DNA of 64,000 bases, from the NCBI RefSeq assembly GCF_020882245.1, contig NC_083599.1, positions 16,688,865 to 16,752,864 of the forward strand, in the 5' to 3' direction. The notes under the pieces are model-generated. The model ran no database searches, had not been told where the DNA came from, and saw only the letters and a program-made list of their open reading frames with translations. The translations under genes and the position numbers were made by a program. Shown here piece after piece: positions 29,211-41,851 of the stretch. Numbering within the stretch: the stretch's first letter is position 1; every line of letters begins with the position of its first letter. Origin of the DNA: Rhopalosiphum padi (lineage: Eukaryota > Arthropoda > Insecta > Hemiptera > Aphididae).

Positions 29211-30359
29211 TCATATTGATACATGATATAGCTATCATAAATCAACAAGGAGGCATATTATAAGCTATTTCGTCAACTCAAAATCACATAGAGCTATCTG
29301 CAAAACAGTAAAATAAATTTAGGATCACTCGTAAAACAACATTAATTTATAAGTCACCTTAGCGCTTTTTTTCCATATTACGCAACACATGACGATAATC
29401 GTAAAATTACATAAGCATGTAATATGTTATGTGTACACATTATATTGTTATTGTATATATCGATAGTTCAATCGTCGTTTATTAGTTGTGCGTTTATCCA
29501 AAGCTACGCCCGACCACCTACCCCCCAACCCAAATCCCCCGTGGTTACATCCATTTTGGTTTGTTGTACCGGAGGGATTTCAAAGCTCGAAGAGCATATT
29601 TCATTTTCGACAAATATACTGCTGCAGTGGCATTTGAAAAAAAAAACATCGGCACATAATGCCCCCTTCCCCTTCGCCGTCATCCGACTCAGTGTAGCTG
29701 ACGTGGTCCGTGTGGTCGTAAAACTCTGCGCGAATTTCCCGATTATTCCGATTTCTGGCGTCGTTTAACAACCGAAATATAAATAATGCACGATAACGCA
29801 TTGTATATTTTAATGCCAATGACATATTATTATTATTATTATTATTATCCCAGTGGTGACTATACTGTGTATAATATGTGTATGTGTGTCGGTATTATTG
29901 TTGTTATATATATATATTTCCATTGTCAGACCTACATGCTCATTGTATAATATTTCGAAAATATTATAATATTATGAACGGGAAACGATCCACGACGACT
30001 GGATGTGATATTATAATCGCAAAAGAATTCCAATAACCGCGTGAGACGGATTTATTTATTTTTTGTCCACAATAAAAACCGATCAAAACACGTGACACCT
30101 ATACATATTACTATTATTATTATTATTATTGTACACAGTACCCATATATTGTAATACATCCGTCGTGTATATATTGCATTTTAAACATGCTTCGGTCGAC
30201 GCGATATGGCTAAACACTCCGAACTACACTGTGTCTCCGTGTGCACACACATCACAATAATAATAATAATAATCATACTGTGTATTGTGTATACTATTAT
30301 TCCAGTAGCAATATACTCGAATACAATAAATATATATTTCTGTGTTCTTTCATCGTCTC

Positions 30360-30670
30360 GTGTGGGTTGGGAGCTCTCGGACGCGAACGTATATACCCTG
30401 AATTTAATAATAATGCAGCTGCCGTCCGCCGGCCGGTCGCGTCGGCGCTGGAAGGCACTTCCGAGGGGGCGAGAGAGAGAGAGAGAGAGAGAAAAGGAGC
30501 CGGAGAAAAATAAAAACTCGGCGGCCACGACGACGGGCGAGCGGGCGGGTTTGCGACTCTGCGGCGAAACTCGCGCACAAACGATGCTTGGCATTAACCG
30601 CGATTCCGCCGCGGCCGTTTGCGCGGATCTGGTCACGCCTCTCCCTCCTTCCGGCCCTGCCACGCCGTAA
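30360..30670. promoter_or_regulatory. CpG and GA-rich island inside the presumed intron
   Basis: About 300 bp of CpG-rich sequence contains a run of about 12 GA units (from about 30471 to 30491), a typical binding target of GAGA-factor-like proteins. All frames are fairly open because of the composition, including a 154-codon one, but none shows a domain. No convincing initiator plus downstream element, and no strong 5' splice site on +, was found. It could be an alternative promoter or an intronic regulatory element of the LRR receptor gene. Confidence 0.3.
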
Positions 30671-32947
30671 CCGATGATATCGCCCATACTATGACCGTAT
30701 AAAATAGTCTATGTGTGTGTGTGTGTGTGTGTATATACGAACATAATATATACGGCGGCGAGACCCGAATAGTAGTATTTATATATATTATACTTTCTCG
30801 ATATTATATTCTCTGACACCCCTCCTCATGACGCGGCAACCCCGCCACCGGTCAGTCAGACACCGATATTATCTAATGTATAATGCAATACAGCGACGAA
30901 ACAGGTATATTATAATATATAGGTACAATATACGCATGCAGTTGCACATGCGCTTTTTGTGCGTGACGTTGCGTTGTCGTCCCAACTATATATATAGACC
31001 AAGTTTTTTTTTAATGTTTTTTTGTAAAAAACGCTCTTGTACACCACCACCATTCATCGAGATGCGAGCGACATTGACCTCTCGAGTTTAATGCAGAGCA
31101 CAATATTTTTAATAATGTATATTATATACCTACATATTGGTGCACATACTCACGGGTATCTCGCGTACATACTCGTCGGGGGAATGTAAAGGCGATAATC
31201 GTCCCGTGACCCGGTATAATGTGCGCTCCACATAATATTTCGCAATATCGCCGTACAGTCCGTGTATAGATCATATAAATATTATTTATTCATAAATATA
31301 ATATATATTATATTTTAAAAGTATCGACTCTCGTGCACACGAAAACCGTGTTTTGGTTTCTTGTTTTTCTCCGACAAAGCGCGTGATATTTATAATACAC
31401 ACACACACCGCATGCACAATATCTATATACATATATTATATACGAAATACGGTACGCTTATTAAAACGTGCATACAAACATGGTTTTTATGGGCCACTCT
31501 ACCCCCTTCATCGCCACTAATCATATTTTCATGACGTTTTTATGCATATTATGTGTACGCGAGAAATTGCAACCACTGCAACACGTATATGCACTCGATA
31601 ATATATATGGTCGGGTTGCGAGCGCAATAAAATCCTTCTTATTCTTATACGTGTATAATGTATGTATACGAAGTATACGCATTGTTATACGTGTGTATAT
31701 GTGTTGGCGAATGTAATAATATGCAACCGCGGCCAGCCGTTTGTTGTGCACATCGTCCGTATAATATGCCACAAGTATAATATTGTTATTAGTTATACGT
31801 TGTTCGATCGTTTCGACGATATTGTCCCGCACCGAGACAAACTCTTCCGGTCGACTAGTAATCATAATATTATATTTTATAATTTACTCGTCTTTTTCGC
31901 GATACACAACTACGTTGTAATGCGCCTATATTATTATGTCGGTGTTCCGGTTCTTGACTCTGCGCGCTTCCAACGATTGATAATACACAGTGACTTCATA
32001 CAGATCTATTAATTTCAAATCGAATGGTTGAATCATTATTGAACCACGAAATCTTTTAGAAAAATTAAATTGTAAATGTGTCAACGACCTACAGTACGGC
32101 GAAATTGTAAAAATAAATTCTATAGGCCCTCAACGAATGTTACGCGTATATGCATTTTCCGTCTATGTTTTATATATTATATTATATACATAATACCCAT
32201 TATATAGCACAGGCGCAATATACCTATGCCAGTGTACCAGTTTGTTAGGTACCTATATTATAGTGTGTATACGAAATCAAACTGCGAATCGCCGCTGGCG
32301 CGAGTAAAATTAATAAAAACTTTGGGTTACGACGGCCGACCGAGAGCTTTTTTCGCCCGATCCGCGATCCGTAAAATACGCACACATAACACGTGTATAT
32401 TATATATTATATAAACGAAAATGGAATAAATTAAAAAAGGTATATAATAGATACCTATATGGCTATATGTATATACATATTATATTATGACAAACAGACT
32501 TGGACGGCGCCTCCGGTACGGATATAACGCAATTATAATATATGTATTTATATATATATATATATACGTATTACGACCCCGCCGTCGAGGACCGAAATGC
32601 AGCGCGTGTCTTATGCACTATATAATAATATAGCTGTATGGCGCAGACTTGGGACCACGCCAAACCGTGTGTATTGTCGTCGGCAGTGTGTCTGTGTGTT
32701 TGTGTGTATATATATATATATATAGGTGTATTTGTAATGGGTATACAGCCCCGATACGCGGTTCCCCTCCAGCCGTCTTACCGTTTGAGGTCCGCAAAAC
32801 CGAATTGAATTTTACCTCGGTTTCGAGCGCTCGTTTTATATACGTAGTCTGGTAGTCTATATATTATATATATATATAATACGGGGGCAACCGTTGCCCC
32901 GGCGTATATATTATTTTTATTATTATTATTATTACATGTATAATGTG

Positions 32948-32972
<25 letters not shown>
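32948..32972. repeat. TA dinucleotide microsatellite
   Basis: A 25-bp alternating TA run within a larger TA-rich zone. Confidence 0.9.
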
Positions 32973-32985
<13 letters not shown>

Positions 32986-34277
32986 TTCTTTTTTCGTTTA
33001 ATTTTTTTCCTCTTTAAACGACGTGCAGCATTCCACTCGTATGCGGACGACAATCGATTTATTCGCGGACCATATAGTCCCGTGTGGTTGGCCCATGCGT
33101 ATGAGTTATATATATGTATGCATTTTTCGACCAACGGTCATGTATAATAGCATCAGGCATCCCGCGGTATACGATGCCTTTTTCTATATATAACCTATAC
33201 CATTAACGGAGACGAGATGTGTTTATATTATTTTCTCCCGCAGTTTGTGCGATGTTTTTGCTAGGTACTAATTTAAAACCCTTTTCGGGTGAATTGAATA
33301 AACTATATATAGCGTAGCCGTAATCCGGCATTCGTAAACATTTCTGAATTAGAATAATAATTAAAGAAACTGAAAACATAATAATGTATATAATAAAAGT
33401 ACATCTTGGAATATAGGATAAAAAATAGTCTTAGCTGCAGCTGACTACAAGATTAGTCTCCGAGTATATTGTTATTGTGATAATTATTATTATACAATTA
33501 TGATAATTACATGACAAACTTAAAGACATAAAGTTTTGCATTACTTATAAAACAAAGTCGCACCCTCCATGCGAATATTGTTGAAATTCAAAAATCAGTG
33601 GAAGCAAAGGTTTTCTGTTTGTCGTTATAAGTTATATTGTTTGTATTCCTGTTTAAGCGGAGGGTTTTCAGAAAAATTACTATTCGAAGGAATTCGTCTG
33701 ACGGCTGGGCGTGTAATTCGAAAACTCCCTAAACGACAAAAGCCGAAAAAGATTTGTTGTTTTAGCACCGAACGCGTATATATATATATATAATAAAAAT
33801 ATATATTGTATTAAAGTACCTATTCAATATACCTATATATTTATATATGAATTGCTTTGTGAATCGTTCGCTGCAAAAATATGTCTAGCAAAAGCAATTT
33901 GTCCTAAGAACAATATGTAATTGGCGAAAACAAAACGTCGCCGAGCAATTACCCGTCTGAGATCATAAATAAATCTATATAACCGTATAAAATTCGGTCG
34001 TTTGAGCATTATTTTGTGTGCTGCACGGTCTTTGAAAAAAGTAGGTCAACTCCATCGTATCCGAAGATTAGTCGAATCGCGTTCCTCTTTTGATACCTAT
34101 TAACCACGTTAAGGAGAACCGACAACCGTGGTCATGGTGGTCTCTTATATATCTATATACACACATACTTACCAAACATATATATACATTTATGGGTGTA
34201 TGAAAGTGTGAGTGTGTATGTGTGCATAGCATATATACCCTGTAATATAATACGTAGCTGTATATTATATGCGCGTT

Positions 34278-34280
<3 letters not shown>

Positions 34281-34313
<33 letters not shown>
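34281..34313. repeat. (TA)16 microsatellite
   Basis: Uninterrupted TA dinucleotides spanning 33 bp. Shorter TA runs lie nearby at about 34515-34540. Confidence 0.95.
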
Positions 34314-34318
<5 letters not shown>

Positions 34319-37300
34319 CTCGTTTCATGTTTTTATCCGGTCGCGCACAGAATTGTTGAAAAAAATAAATAAAATATTTCTGCGACTATTTTACTGGAGT
34401 AATTTATATTCCGAGGCGGTTTATCATCCATATACGCGTCGAGTATACGTTTTTGTGGAGTGGTTAATAGCGAGTACCTGTACATAAGAATATGATATAC
34501 ATAATATATGTTCATTATATATATATATATATATATAATAGACGTATATATAAAGAAAGAGAGGGCGAGAAAGAAAGAGATAAAGACTAACGCGTGTATT
34601 TGACGTACGTTTCACGGGCTTCTTGACCGGTAGGCAAATAATGATTAAACTTGCAAAACTCGCGGAAAAAGGTTCTTTTACTTTTTTTTTAAGTTTTTAG
34701 TTATATATATATATATATACGATATAATATATGCATAATACTTTGTATATACACGACGACTATGACCGCATCGGATTCTGTAGGTATACTTGAACATGCT
34801 CGAGATAACGGTTCAAAGAAACAGGACAATTCACTTATCCAACAAGGAGTGCGATCTCCACCTGCCGGTTAGGCCTCCGTCGAGACCAAACAAAACAAAA
34901 TCATCGGACCAACAGTGAAACACAGCGTGCGTCAGTGTTACTGTGCAGATGTGTGTTTGTTTGTATGTGTTGTGTGTGTGTGTGTGTGTGTCGTATATAT
35001 AAATCGAACGTCTGTTGAATAATAAATCGACTGACGAATGGATTTTGACGGATTTTTGTTTATTTATTTACCTACGTCTTTTTTCTCTTCATTCCTCTTC
35101 GGTCCTTCCTCTTTTATTCGTCATTAATGCTGTAGGCTGCGCCGCATCGTCAACACGATAGACAACCGTTTACTGTTGTGCATACAACATTTCCATTGCT
35201 GATTATTGATTGCGTACTATCATTGTATAACAATATATGTACATGTGTAATATACTAATATTATAACATCGTGCTCGAGGCTGTGTGTATTCATGCGTTC
35301 AATTCCGATGTTATTGCGGAAATGTTTCCAATTAGATATATATAGGTAACCCAAATATTACGTTCAAGTAATGAAAACAACAAACAATAATATTATCGTA
35401 AAACTGTGTCTCGTCGTCACTTCGTGGTCGTCGCAGATAATATAATATGTGTCAACACTTAATTAAAACGCAATCATTAAGGTCTATTCAGTTTTTCGCA
35501 TAAAATTAAACACGCGCTTACAAGCAATTATACTATAACTAATATATTTTATTAACTATGACATACTACCAAGGCCCGAGTTTCTGAGTATACCGCAGAA
35601 ATGTGTATTGTTATATGTACAGGCAATATTAATTTGCCTGTATTATGCGAAAAATGCGTGCTTGTCGAAATTCTCTTCAGAAATTTACCTACTTTAAAAA
35701 TGTATTTTATAACATAAATTAGAATAAAATATGACAAAGACGAAGACTGTTAGAACAGTGATAAAAAAAAATACTCCCTAGAATAAATAATGACATTATA
35801 TTAAACAAATAAACACAGAGAGGTTGTATTGCGAAATCCCTCCATTTGTATGATCCTTATTCAAATCCTATTTGACACAAATTCTCTACGACAATGGAAT
35901 TGCTACCCTTAAAATAATATAATAATAGCATCATCTGATGAACAACTCCTCCCCTCGGTTAGGATTAAATGGATGAAAGAGAAAAAAAGAGAGATTATAC
36001 GAAGAATTAAAGATAAATAAATATTGATGAAGCTGACTAATACCGATTTGTATTGTGTAATCAACTCGAAAAATCCCTTACAAAAATACTATCGTATAGA
36101 TTGTATAGAATTAATATAAAAACGTTATCTACTCGACTGAGTTTTCTAACTTTCTAATGTATTTTTACAGTTCACCCGAATAAGCTAAACGGTTTTATAC
36201 ATTTAAAAAATAAACCAGAAAATATTTTCAAGATAAAACAATAAGTTACTAAAAAAAATGTTGATAAAAAGGAAAAATATAAATAACAATAAAAACAAAC
36301 GAAACATATTATTTTGTGTTATCTAAATGAAAACTCCAAAATATTACGATGTAAAATATATATATATATTCGATGACAAACGCGTAACGTTTTAAAATAT
36401 ATATATATAAATATATAAATAACACTATTACAGTATTACGACGTTATCATTTGCAGTTATACGAACGACGAGTAGATGTACATTATATAATATTATGATA
36501 CGCGCAATTAGTAATATTACCATCTCGATCACTGCCGGGTCATTAGGGGGAAAAGGTGAACGAACCGCCCGCGTATTACAAACACAACAATAACAGTAAT
36601 AATATTAATGTACATTAATTTCTCGTGTATACCTTATGAGCTATTATTATTTATTTATCTGTAATATATTAAACTGAGATCTGTTGTCGGGTACACATCC
36701 CCAACCACTCTACCAATCCACAGAACTTTCGCCACAACCGCATGCTTAAATATTATAATACGATGTCGACCGGCCGGGTGGCGGGTGGCAATGGCGGTTA
36801 TACGCAGTATGATAATAATTATTATTAAACTAAACGAACAAATCACTCGCAGTTTGATCAACGGCAATAGAGGCGACGGTGGCCGAAAAATAAAAACGGT
36901 AGTATATTATGTTGAAATTTACTGCACGCGGTTTTTTTTAAACTTTTTTTTTAATTAATATACTCGGATGCACCGTGTAGGATTTACAATATAATATTAT
37001 GATCTACAGAGAGTATTTTTTTGTCCGTTTTCCACCCACACGACAGTGTATCGTTTGCATTTTTTCGCTCTGTAATTAAATACAACGAAATATTCGTTTA
37101 TATATTTAACGTAGTTTTTTACATAATAATATAATTATGTTGTATATTCTTCTGGGCCGTGATGTATAACTTAGCCACCGACGAGGAAACTTGTAACGCA
37201 CAACGAGCACGTAAAAATCTCGAGCGCGAACGTATTATAATATAAATAATATAATAGTAGACGACTTGAATAAACTTATACGACCGCCACACGTCACGCG

Positions 37301-38199
37301 CGGTTGCTGCGGTGGCGTTGGCGAGGCGGTGCAGAGCGAACACAGAACGGGTCAATGTTTATACTTGCGGGCGGCGGCGGCGCTGGTGGAATGAAATAGT
37401 ATATAATATATTTTATTTTCGTGCGTTTCACACTATAGCTTTTAATTCCGGCTCCCTAAAAACAGAGTCTTAAAGGTGTTCGTCTCGCAAGATTCTGTCT
37501 AAATCCGTCTGCCGTCATCTCTATTATAATATAACGACACCGCCGCCCGGTATACGACCCGCCTCGTTTTCTCGGTCACGCGGAACGATAACGACTTACT
37601 TATATAGGTGCGCACGATCGCTTTTCTCCATTATATAGCGACTGAGCCAATTTCTAGAGGACAGTTCGACTATTGCTATACATTGTTTTGAGTCGACGTC
37701 GTAAAAAAACATGTAAAATAAAAAACCAATTAAGACGGTGTGTCGCCGTATAGATTATAATAATGTACGTAATACTTATAAATGCCACGAAAGTAAGCGC
37801 TTCGATATAGTAAGCGACCACGACTGTGTTTAGGTCGTACACTCGCCGTGTTCGCGGTACAATCGGTTTTCTATTATAAAAAGTGCAGATATTACAACGA
37901 TATAACGTGGTGCGCACACATAAAATACGAGTACGATCTGTGCAGTGCACCGACGAGACGAAAAGGAAAGACCGCGCCCATTATTATAGGCAATATAAGT
38001 GTGTACATGCAGGTGAACCGTTTAAATAATATAAATTCGCAAACGCGGTGTCCGTACGTATAGGTAGTGCTGCAGAGTGCATGTTTTGAATACTCTGCCG
38101 ATTCGTTCACGCGAAATGCACCGTAGGTATGCAAATCGTGTATGTATATGCGCGAGACGCGACGAGACGCGGTAAACTTGTTAATTATTATGTCTTGCC

Positions 38200-38200
<1 letters not shown>

Positions 38201-38274
<74 letters not shown>
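38201..38274. repeat. (GT)37 microsatellite, longest in the window
   Basis: Seventy-four bases of perfect GT repeat without interruption. The purity suggests a young, highly mutable locus. It generates artefactual Cys-Val or His-Thr frames on the two strands, which should not be read as genes. Confidence 0.97.
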
Positions 38275-38279
<5 letters not shown>

Positions 38280-40550
38280 ACTATTGCTACAGCTGATCCG
38301 GGCGTACGATTCCGCAGTTGTAGGTACGTGTAGTGTGTACGCGCGTACTTCGTTGAAATGGCACACTACAGCATAGAGAGAGAGAGAGATAGGACGAAGA
38401 CAGACGGAGAAAACTTTAAACTTTAAACTTTATAAACGTTAGATTCCCGGGAACGTCACGAGTCAAAAAAAAAAAAAAAAAATGGATTAAGCGCAGAATT
38501 TCCCGAATACTATACGGGAGAAAAGTTTTGATGAACGCACGAACCGGGGTCGGCTTTGTATCAAAATTGAATAGAAATCATTTGCGAGATCCACGCGCTC
38601 GACGTTCACATAATGTATGGGTACTTATACCTTACGTTTCGTAGTTAAAAACTATTACGTTTCATGTATATTATATAACGCGTACACCGGCGCCGGATGA
38701 GGCGAACCGCTGATGGGTGGGCGATTACCCCTCCCGTTATACGCTCGAGAGGCGATATAAGACTGTAGAGGTACTTTTGAATAATTTCGAATTCGATTAA
38801 ACAGTGTAATGTGCTTGCCGTTCACGTTCGTTACGTGGAAAAACAATTACCAAAAACATAAAAACACGTCTCGATGCAGCGACATAATTAAAAAAAAAAA
38901 GAGGTAAAAATATTCGGTTCAACCGTCGGTTTTGTGCAAGTTTTTATTGATAATATATTGTATTACCACTCGACCCATTTCGTATATTTATACTCTAAGG
39001 CGACGGCTGCGCGTAGAGTGCAGACCAAACCGAATATTCGATATGATTATGGTTTTTTGCGCGACACGTACACCGCCGGCAAGTGGAATAATTTTATATT
39101 TTTATCATTGCCCGACGACGATGGAAACGACATTTTTTTTTATATCAGTTAAAATCCGTATAAAAAAAAACTCACGGTTGTATGCAGCTACTCAATTTAT
39201 TTTCCTCAAAAGAACTCCACAAAACACTAAAAAAATTAGTTCAAGCAGTTTACCTGACCCTTTATTAACCCACTTTATAGTACAACACGATTTACGTGCA
39301 GTCTATAACTATTAACGTGGTAACTACGTATGTTATAAATTTTTTTTAATATATTAATATATATTGTTGTAACGTAATTCAAATACCTTTGTAAAACGTC
39401 CTCATTTTTTTTTTTAGAGAGAAGTGCTGATAAAATTCCGTATACGCAACTACTTTATTGTTCAACGAAATTAAAATAACTTTTACACATTTAAATAAAA
39501 ACAATTATTATGCTACGTACTTTAAAATATTAAAAAATAAAAGCTTCTGTCGGCTGTAAAAAATAAGTCGGCAAATGGCATATCCCTTTGTGAATAAAAA
39601 TATATAACGAACAACGCTTCGAAATACGCACTTAATAGAAACAAAACAATTTCTACTATCAGAGAAACGTACGTAGCCCAAGAATATTATGTAAATATTC
39701 GTGTTTACGATGTTAGAAAATAAATTATGTTTAGTGCTCGAGTGTGCATCATATTATAATATACCTTGCGACACGACTGAGCAAAAAAAAAAATATACAT
39801 ATGTCCTATTATAGTGATGTAACTTTAATGGACAGTAAAAATCTAAAATCATCTATCGACGGACGCTATCGCAATTAATATCTCTGCGACGGGCATTAAC
39901 AAAATAATATCACTAATCATCGGACTATAATGTTTTGTTCCATTCGTATTCCTCTCTTTGTTGAACGGTCGTCGTCCACACGAGGTGCATCTATACGGAT
40001 AAAACCCGTTTCCCCGGTGCAATGCGTACCTATCATGTAGTTACGTCTCATTAACGAAGAATAAAAACCGTGGTTAAGCATTTTAATAATATTATATTGT
40101 CGTGTCTGGGTCGATTTATAACGTGCGAACGTGTGAAATATATATATGAAAAAAAAACTAAACAGCACTGTCCGCACACATATTGCGATGTGTGTTTCAA
40201 CCAAAACATTTCAAATACAATCGTTTCGCTTACGAGTTGAAAAAAAAACACAAAGAATAATAAAAACGTGTTTAAAAAATAATTAAACCATAATAGTAAT
40301 AAATCAACAACGGCGCGGCGACAGTTTCACGCGCGTCGGAATAGTTTCGGTTCCTATAGCCAGTATAATATAACGCCTGCTTTGCGCCCAGGCCAGACAC
40401 GTTTTTATTTTACGCGTGTGCAAAATATTATTATGGTTTAACTCGATCGTTTCGCATCCACCGCCTATAGCCTGACTTAACCAAATCCCTGTTTTGTCAA
40501 CACATAATAATATAACGTATTTTTTTTTTTTTTATTGTAGTTATTATTAC

Positions 40551-40576
40551 TATTATTATTATTATTATTATTATTA
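40551..40576. repeat. (TAT)n microsatellite
   Basis: Twenty-six bases of uninterrupted trinucleotide repeat, preceded at 40520-40533 by a T14 run. Confidence 0.9.
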
Positions 40577-41794
40577 AGTGCATCGTATACGTGTTTTAAT
40601 AACAATTTATATTGTATACTCACTACACACTCTGCAGATGATCGATAAAAAAAATATTACTATATCTCGGGTTCTTTCCCCCTACGTGAGTCATATATAA
40701 TAATAATATACTAATCGCCTTTGTTGCTTCTTAAGCGACGCATTCGTGTATGAAATTCCATAAAATTTGAAATACAAAAATGTAAATAGCTTTTTACTGT
40801 ACCAATTTACTCATGGCTCACTTAATCTCGCGCACACTGCAGATTGTGTGCGTCAATACATAATTTAATAATATATCAATCATAAACGTTTAGGGGTCTC
40901 GTAATAAATCATCTGTATAGTGTCTATAATTTTCAATATTTTGCAGTTTAACATGCAAACGAATCGATATAGAAAAAAAAATGAAAAACACACGTGTAAA
41001 CAATAATTATTTAACTAGCATTTCGCCGAAACACTCATGAATTTGACCTTGGTTGTTTGATAAGTGATTTAGGCGACCACGAAAGGTTAAAGACACCGTG
41101 CTAAAGTCCGACGGTTCATAATAATTATTTATCAACGCGTTCTTTCAATATTATGCATTATATTTAGAACGATTCTTGGTACGAAAAAAAATAGGTATAA
41201 ATGCGTACATTATTGATTTGTGGCATATATGCCTTGGAATATTTTTCTACTCATTAGATTTCTTTTTCATTTTATATGACATGCAATTGCTGACATTACC
41301 AGTAACAAAGGAAAACCTTTTATAAAACGTCATCGCAACAGAGAAATCACAGCGCTATACTCTGACCTTAATGCATTTTAAAACATAATGTATTTGGTAA
41401 AATCGTTAATACTTGCGGATACAACGGCTGTGATTGCGCTGCAGATAATGTACACATTTTATGTAAATTTAACGTCGCCTATATGGCTATACGAACAAAT
41501 ACATATTAATATACACTTTTATAGAACGCAACGGTCATAAAATCATATTAAAAACTATATGTACCATTAGTTAATAATAGATACATATTATAATATTAAA
41601 ATTGTCTATGCACTTAAAATTGGCCGCGAATTCATAATACAACGATATATTTTAATATAAGTATAAACGGTTGTATTGTATGAGGTCCTAGTCGAGATAA
41701 TTGAACAATATCATGAAAACTAAAAAAAACGTTGTATTATAATTTTAATCTTACTCTATATAATCTGTTGTTGATCACTTGTAACGGTTTTTTG

Positions 41795-41811
41795 TTGTTG
41801 TTGTGTTTCAG
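41795..41811 (+). other. 3' splice site before the coding exon
   Basis: A T-rich tract (TTGTTGTTGTGTTTCAG) ends in CAG at 41811, 40 bases before the start codon. It shows that the 40 in-frame codons upstream (from 41732) are intronic and that the 5' UTR is spliced from a distal exon. Confidence 0.8.
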
Positions 41812-41835
41812 ATGTTTCGCGCACGGACCGTGTAA
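41812..41835 (+). CDS. Seven-codon upstream ORF in the 5' UTR
   Basis: The first three bases after the splice acceptor are ATG. The frame runs seven codons (MFRARTV) to a TAA at 41833-41835, 16 bases before the main start. Its frame differs from the receptor's. If the acceptor at 41811 is used, most scanning ribosomes would meet this ATG first, so it could limit or regulate translation of the receptor. Translation of the peptide itself is not shown. Confidence 0.35.
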   Translation: MFRARTV

Positions 41836-41851
41836 GCCACACCGAATCAAA

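Larger units (their letters stand above)
10810..30399 (+). other. Presumed first intron, 5' part
   Basis: Mostly AT-rich DNA with no identified gene. Notable contents are microsatellites (listed separately), a slightly CpG-rich zone at about 22.2-23.6 kb, another at 25.7-25.96 kb, a minus-strand exon-like segment near 15.5 kb, and a possible worn transposon end around 21335-21410 (GACGCTCCCC to CTCCGCCACTTA). The 178-codon frame at 22698-23234 on + has no recognisable domain and overlaps several equally open frames, so it is treated as composition. Confidence 0.4.
30671..41794 (+). other. Presumed first intron, 3' part
   Basis: AT-rich and microsatellite-dense, with no identified gene. A 74-codon ATG-initiated frame at 33569-33793 (Lys/Arg/Cys-rich) is the most coding-like, but it lacks a family match and splice context. 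Confidence 0.4.

Noticed and set aside
38142..38366. ORFs with long Cys-Val or His-Thr runs
   Set aside because: They are translations of the (GT)37 microsatellite.
41732..41851. In-frame 40-codon N-terminal extension of the LRR receptor
   Set aside because: It crosses the splice acceptor ending at 41811 and adds AT-rich, non-conserved-looking sequence before an already good signal peptide. The start at 41852 is preferred.
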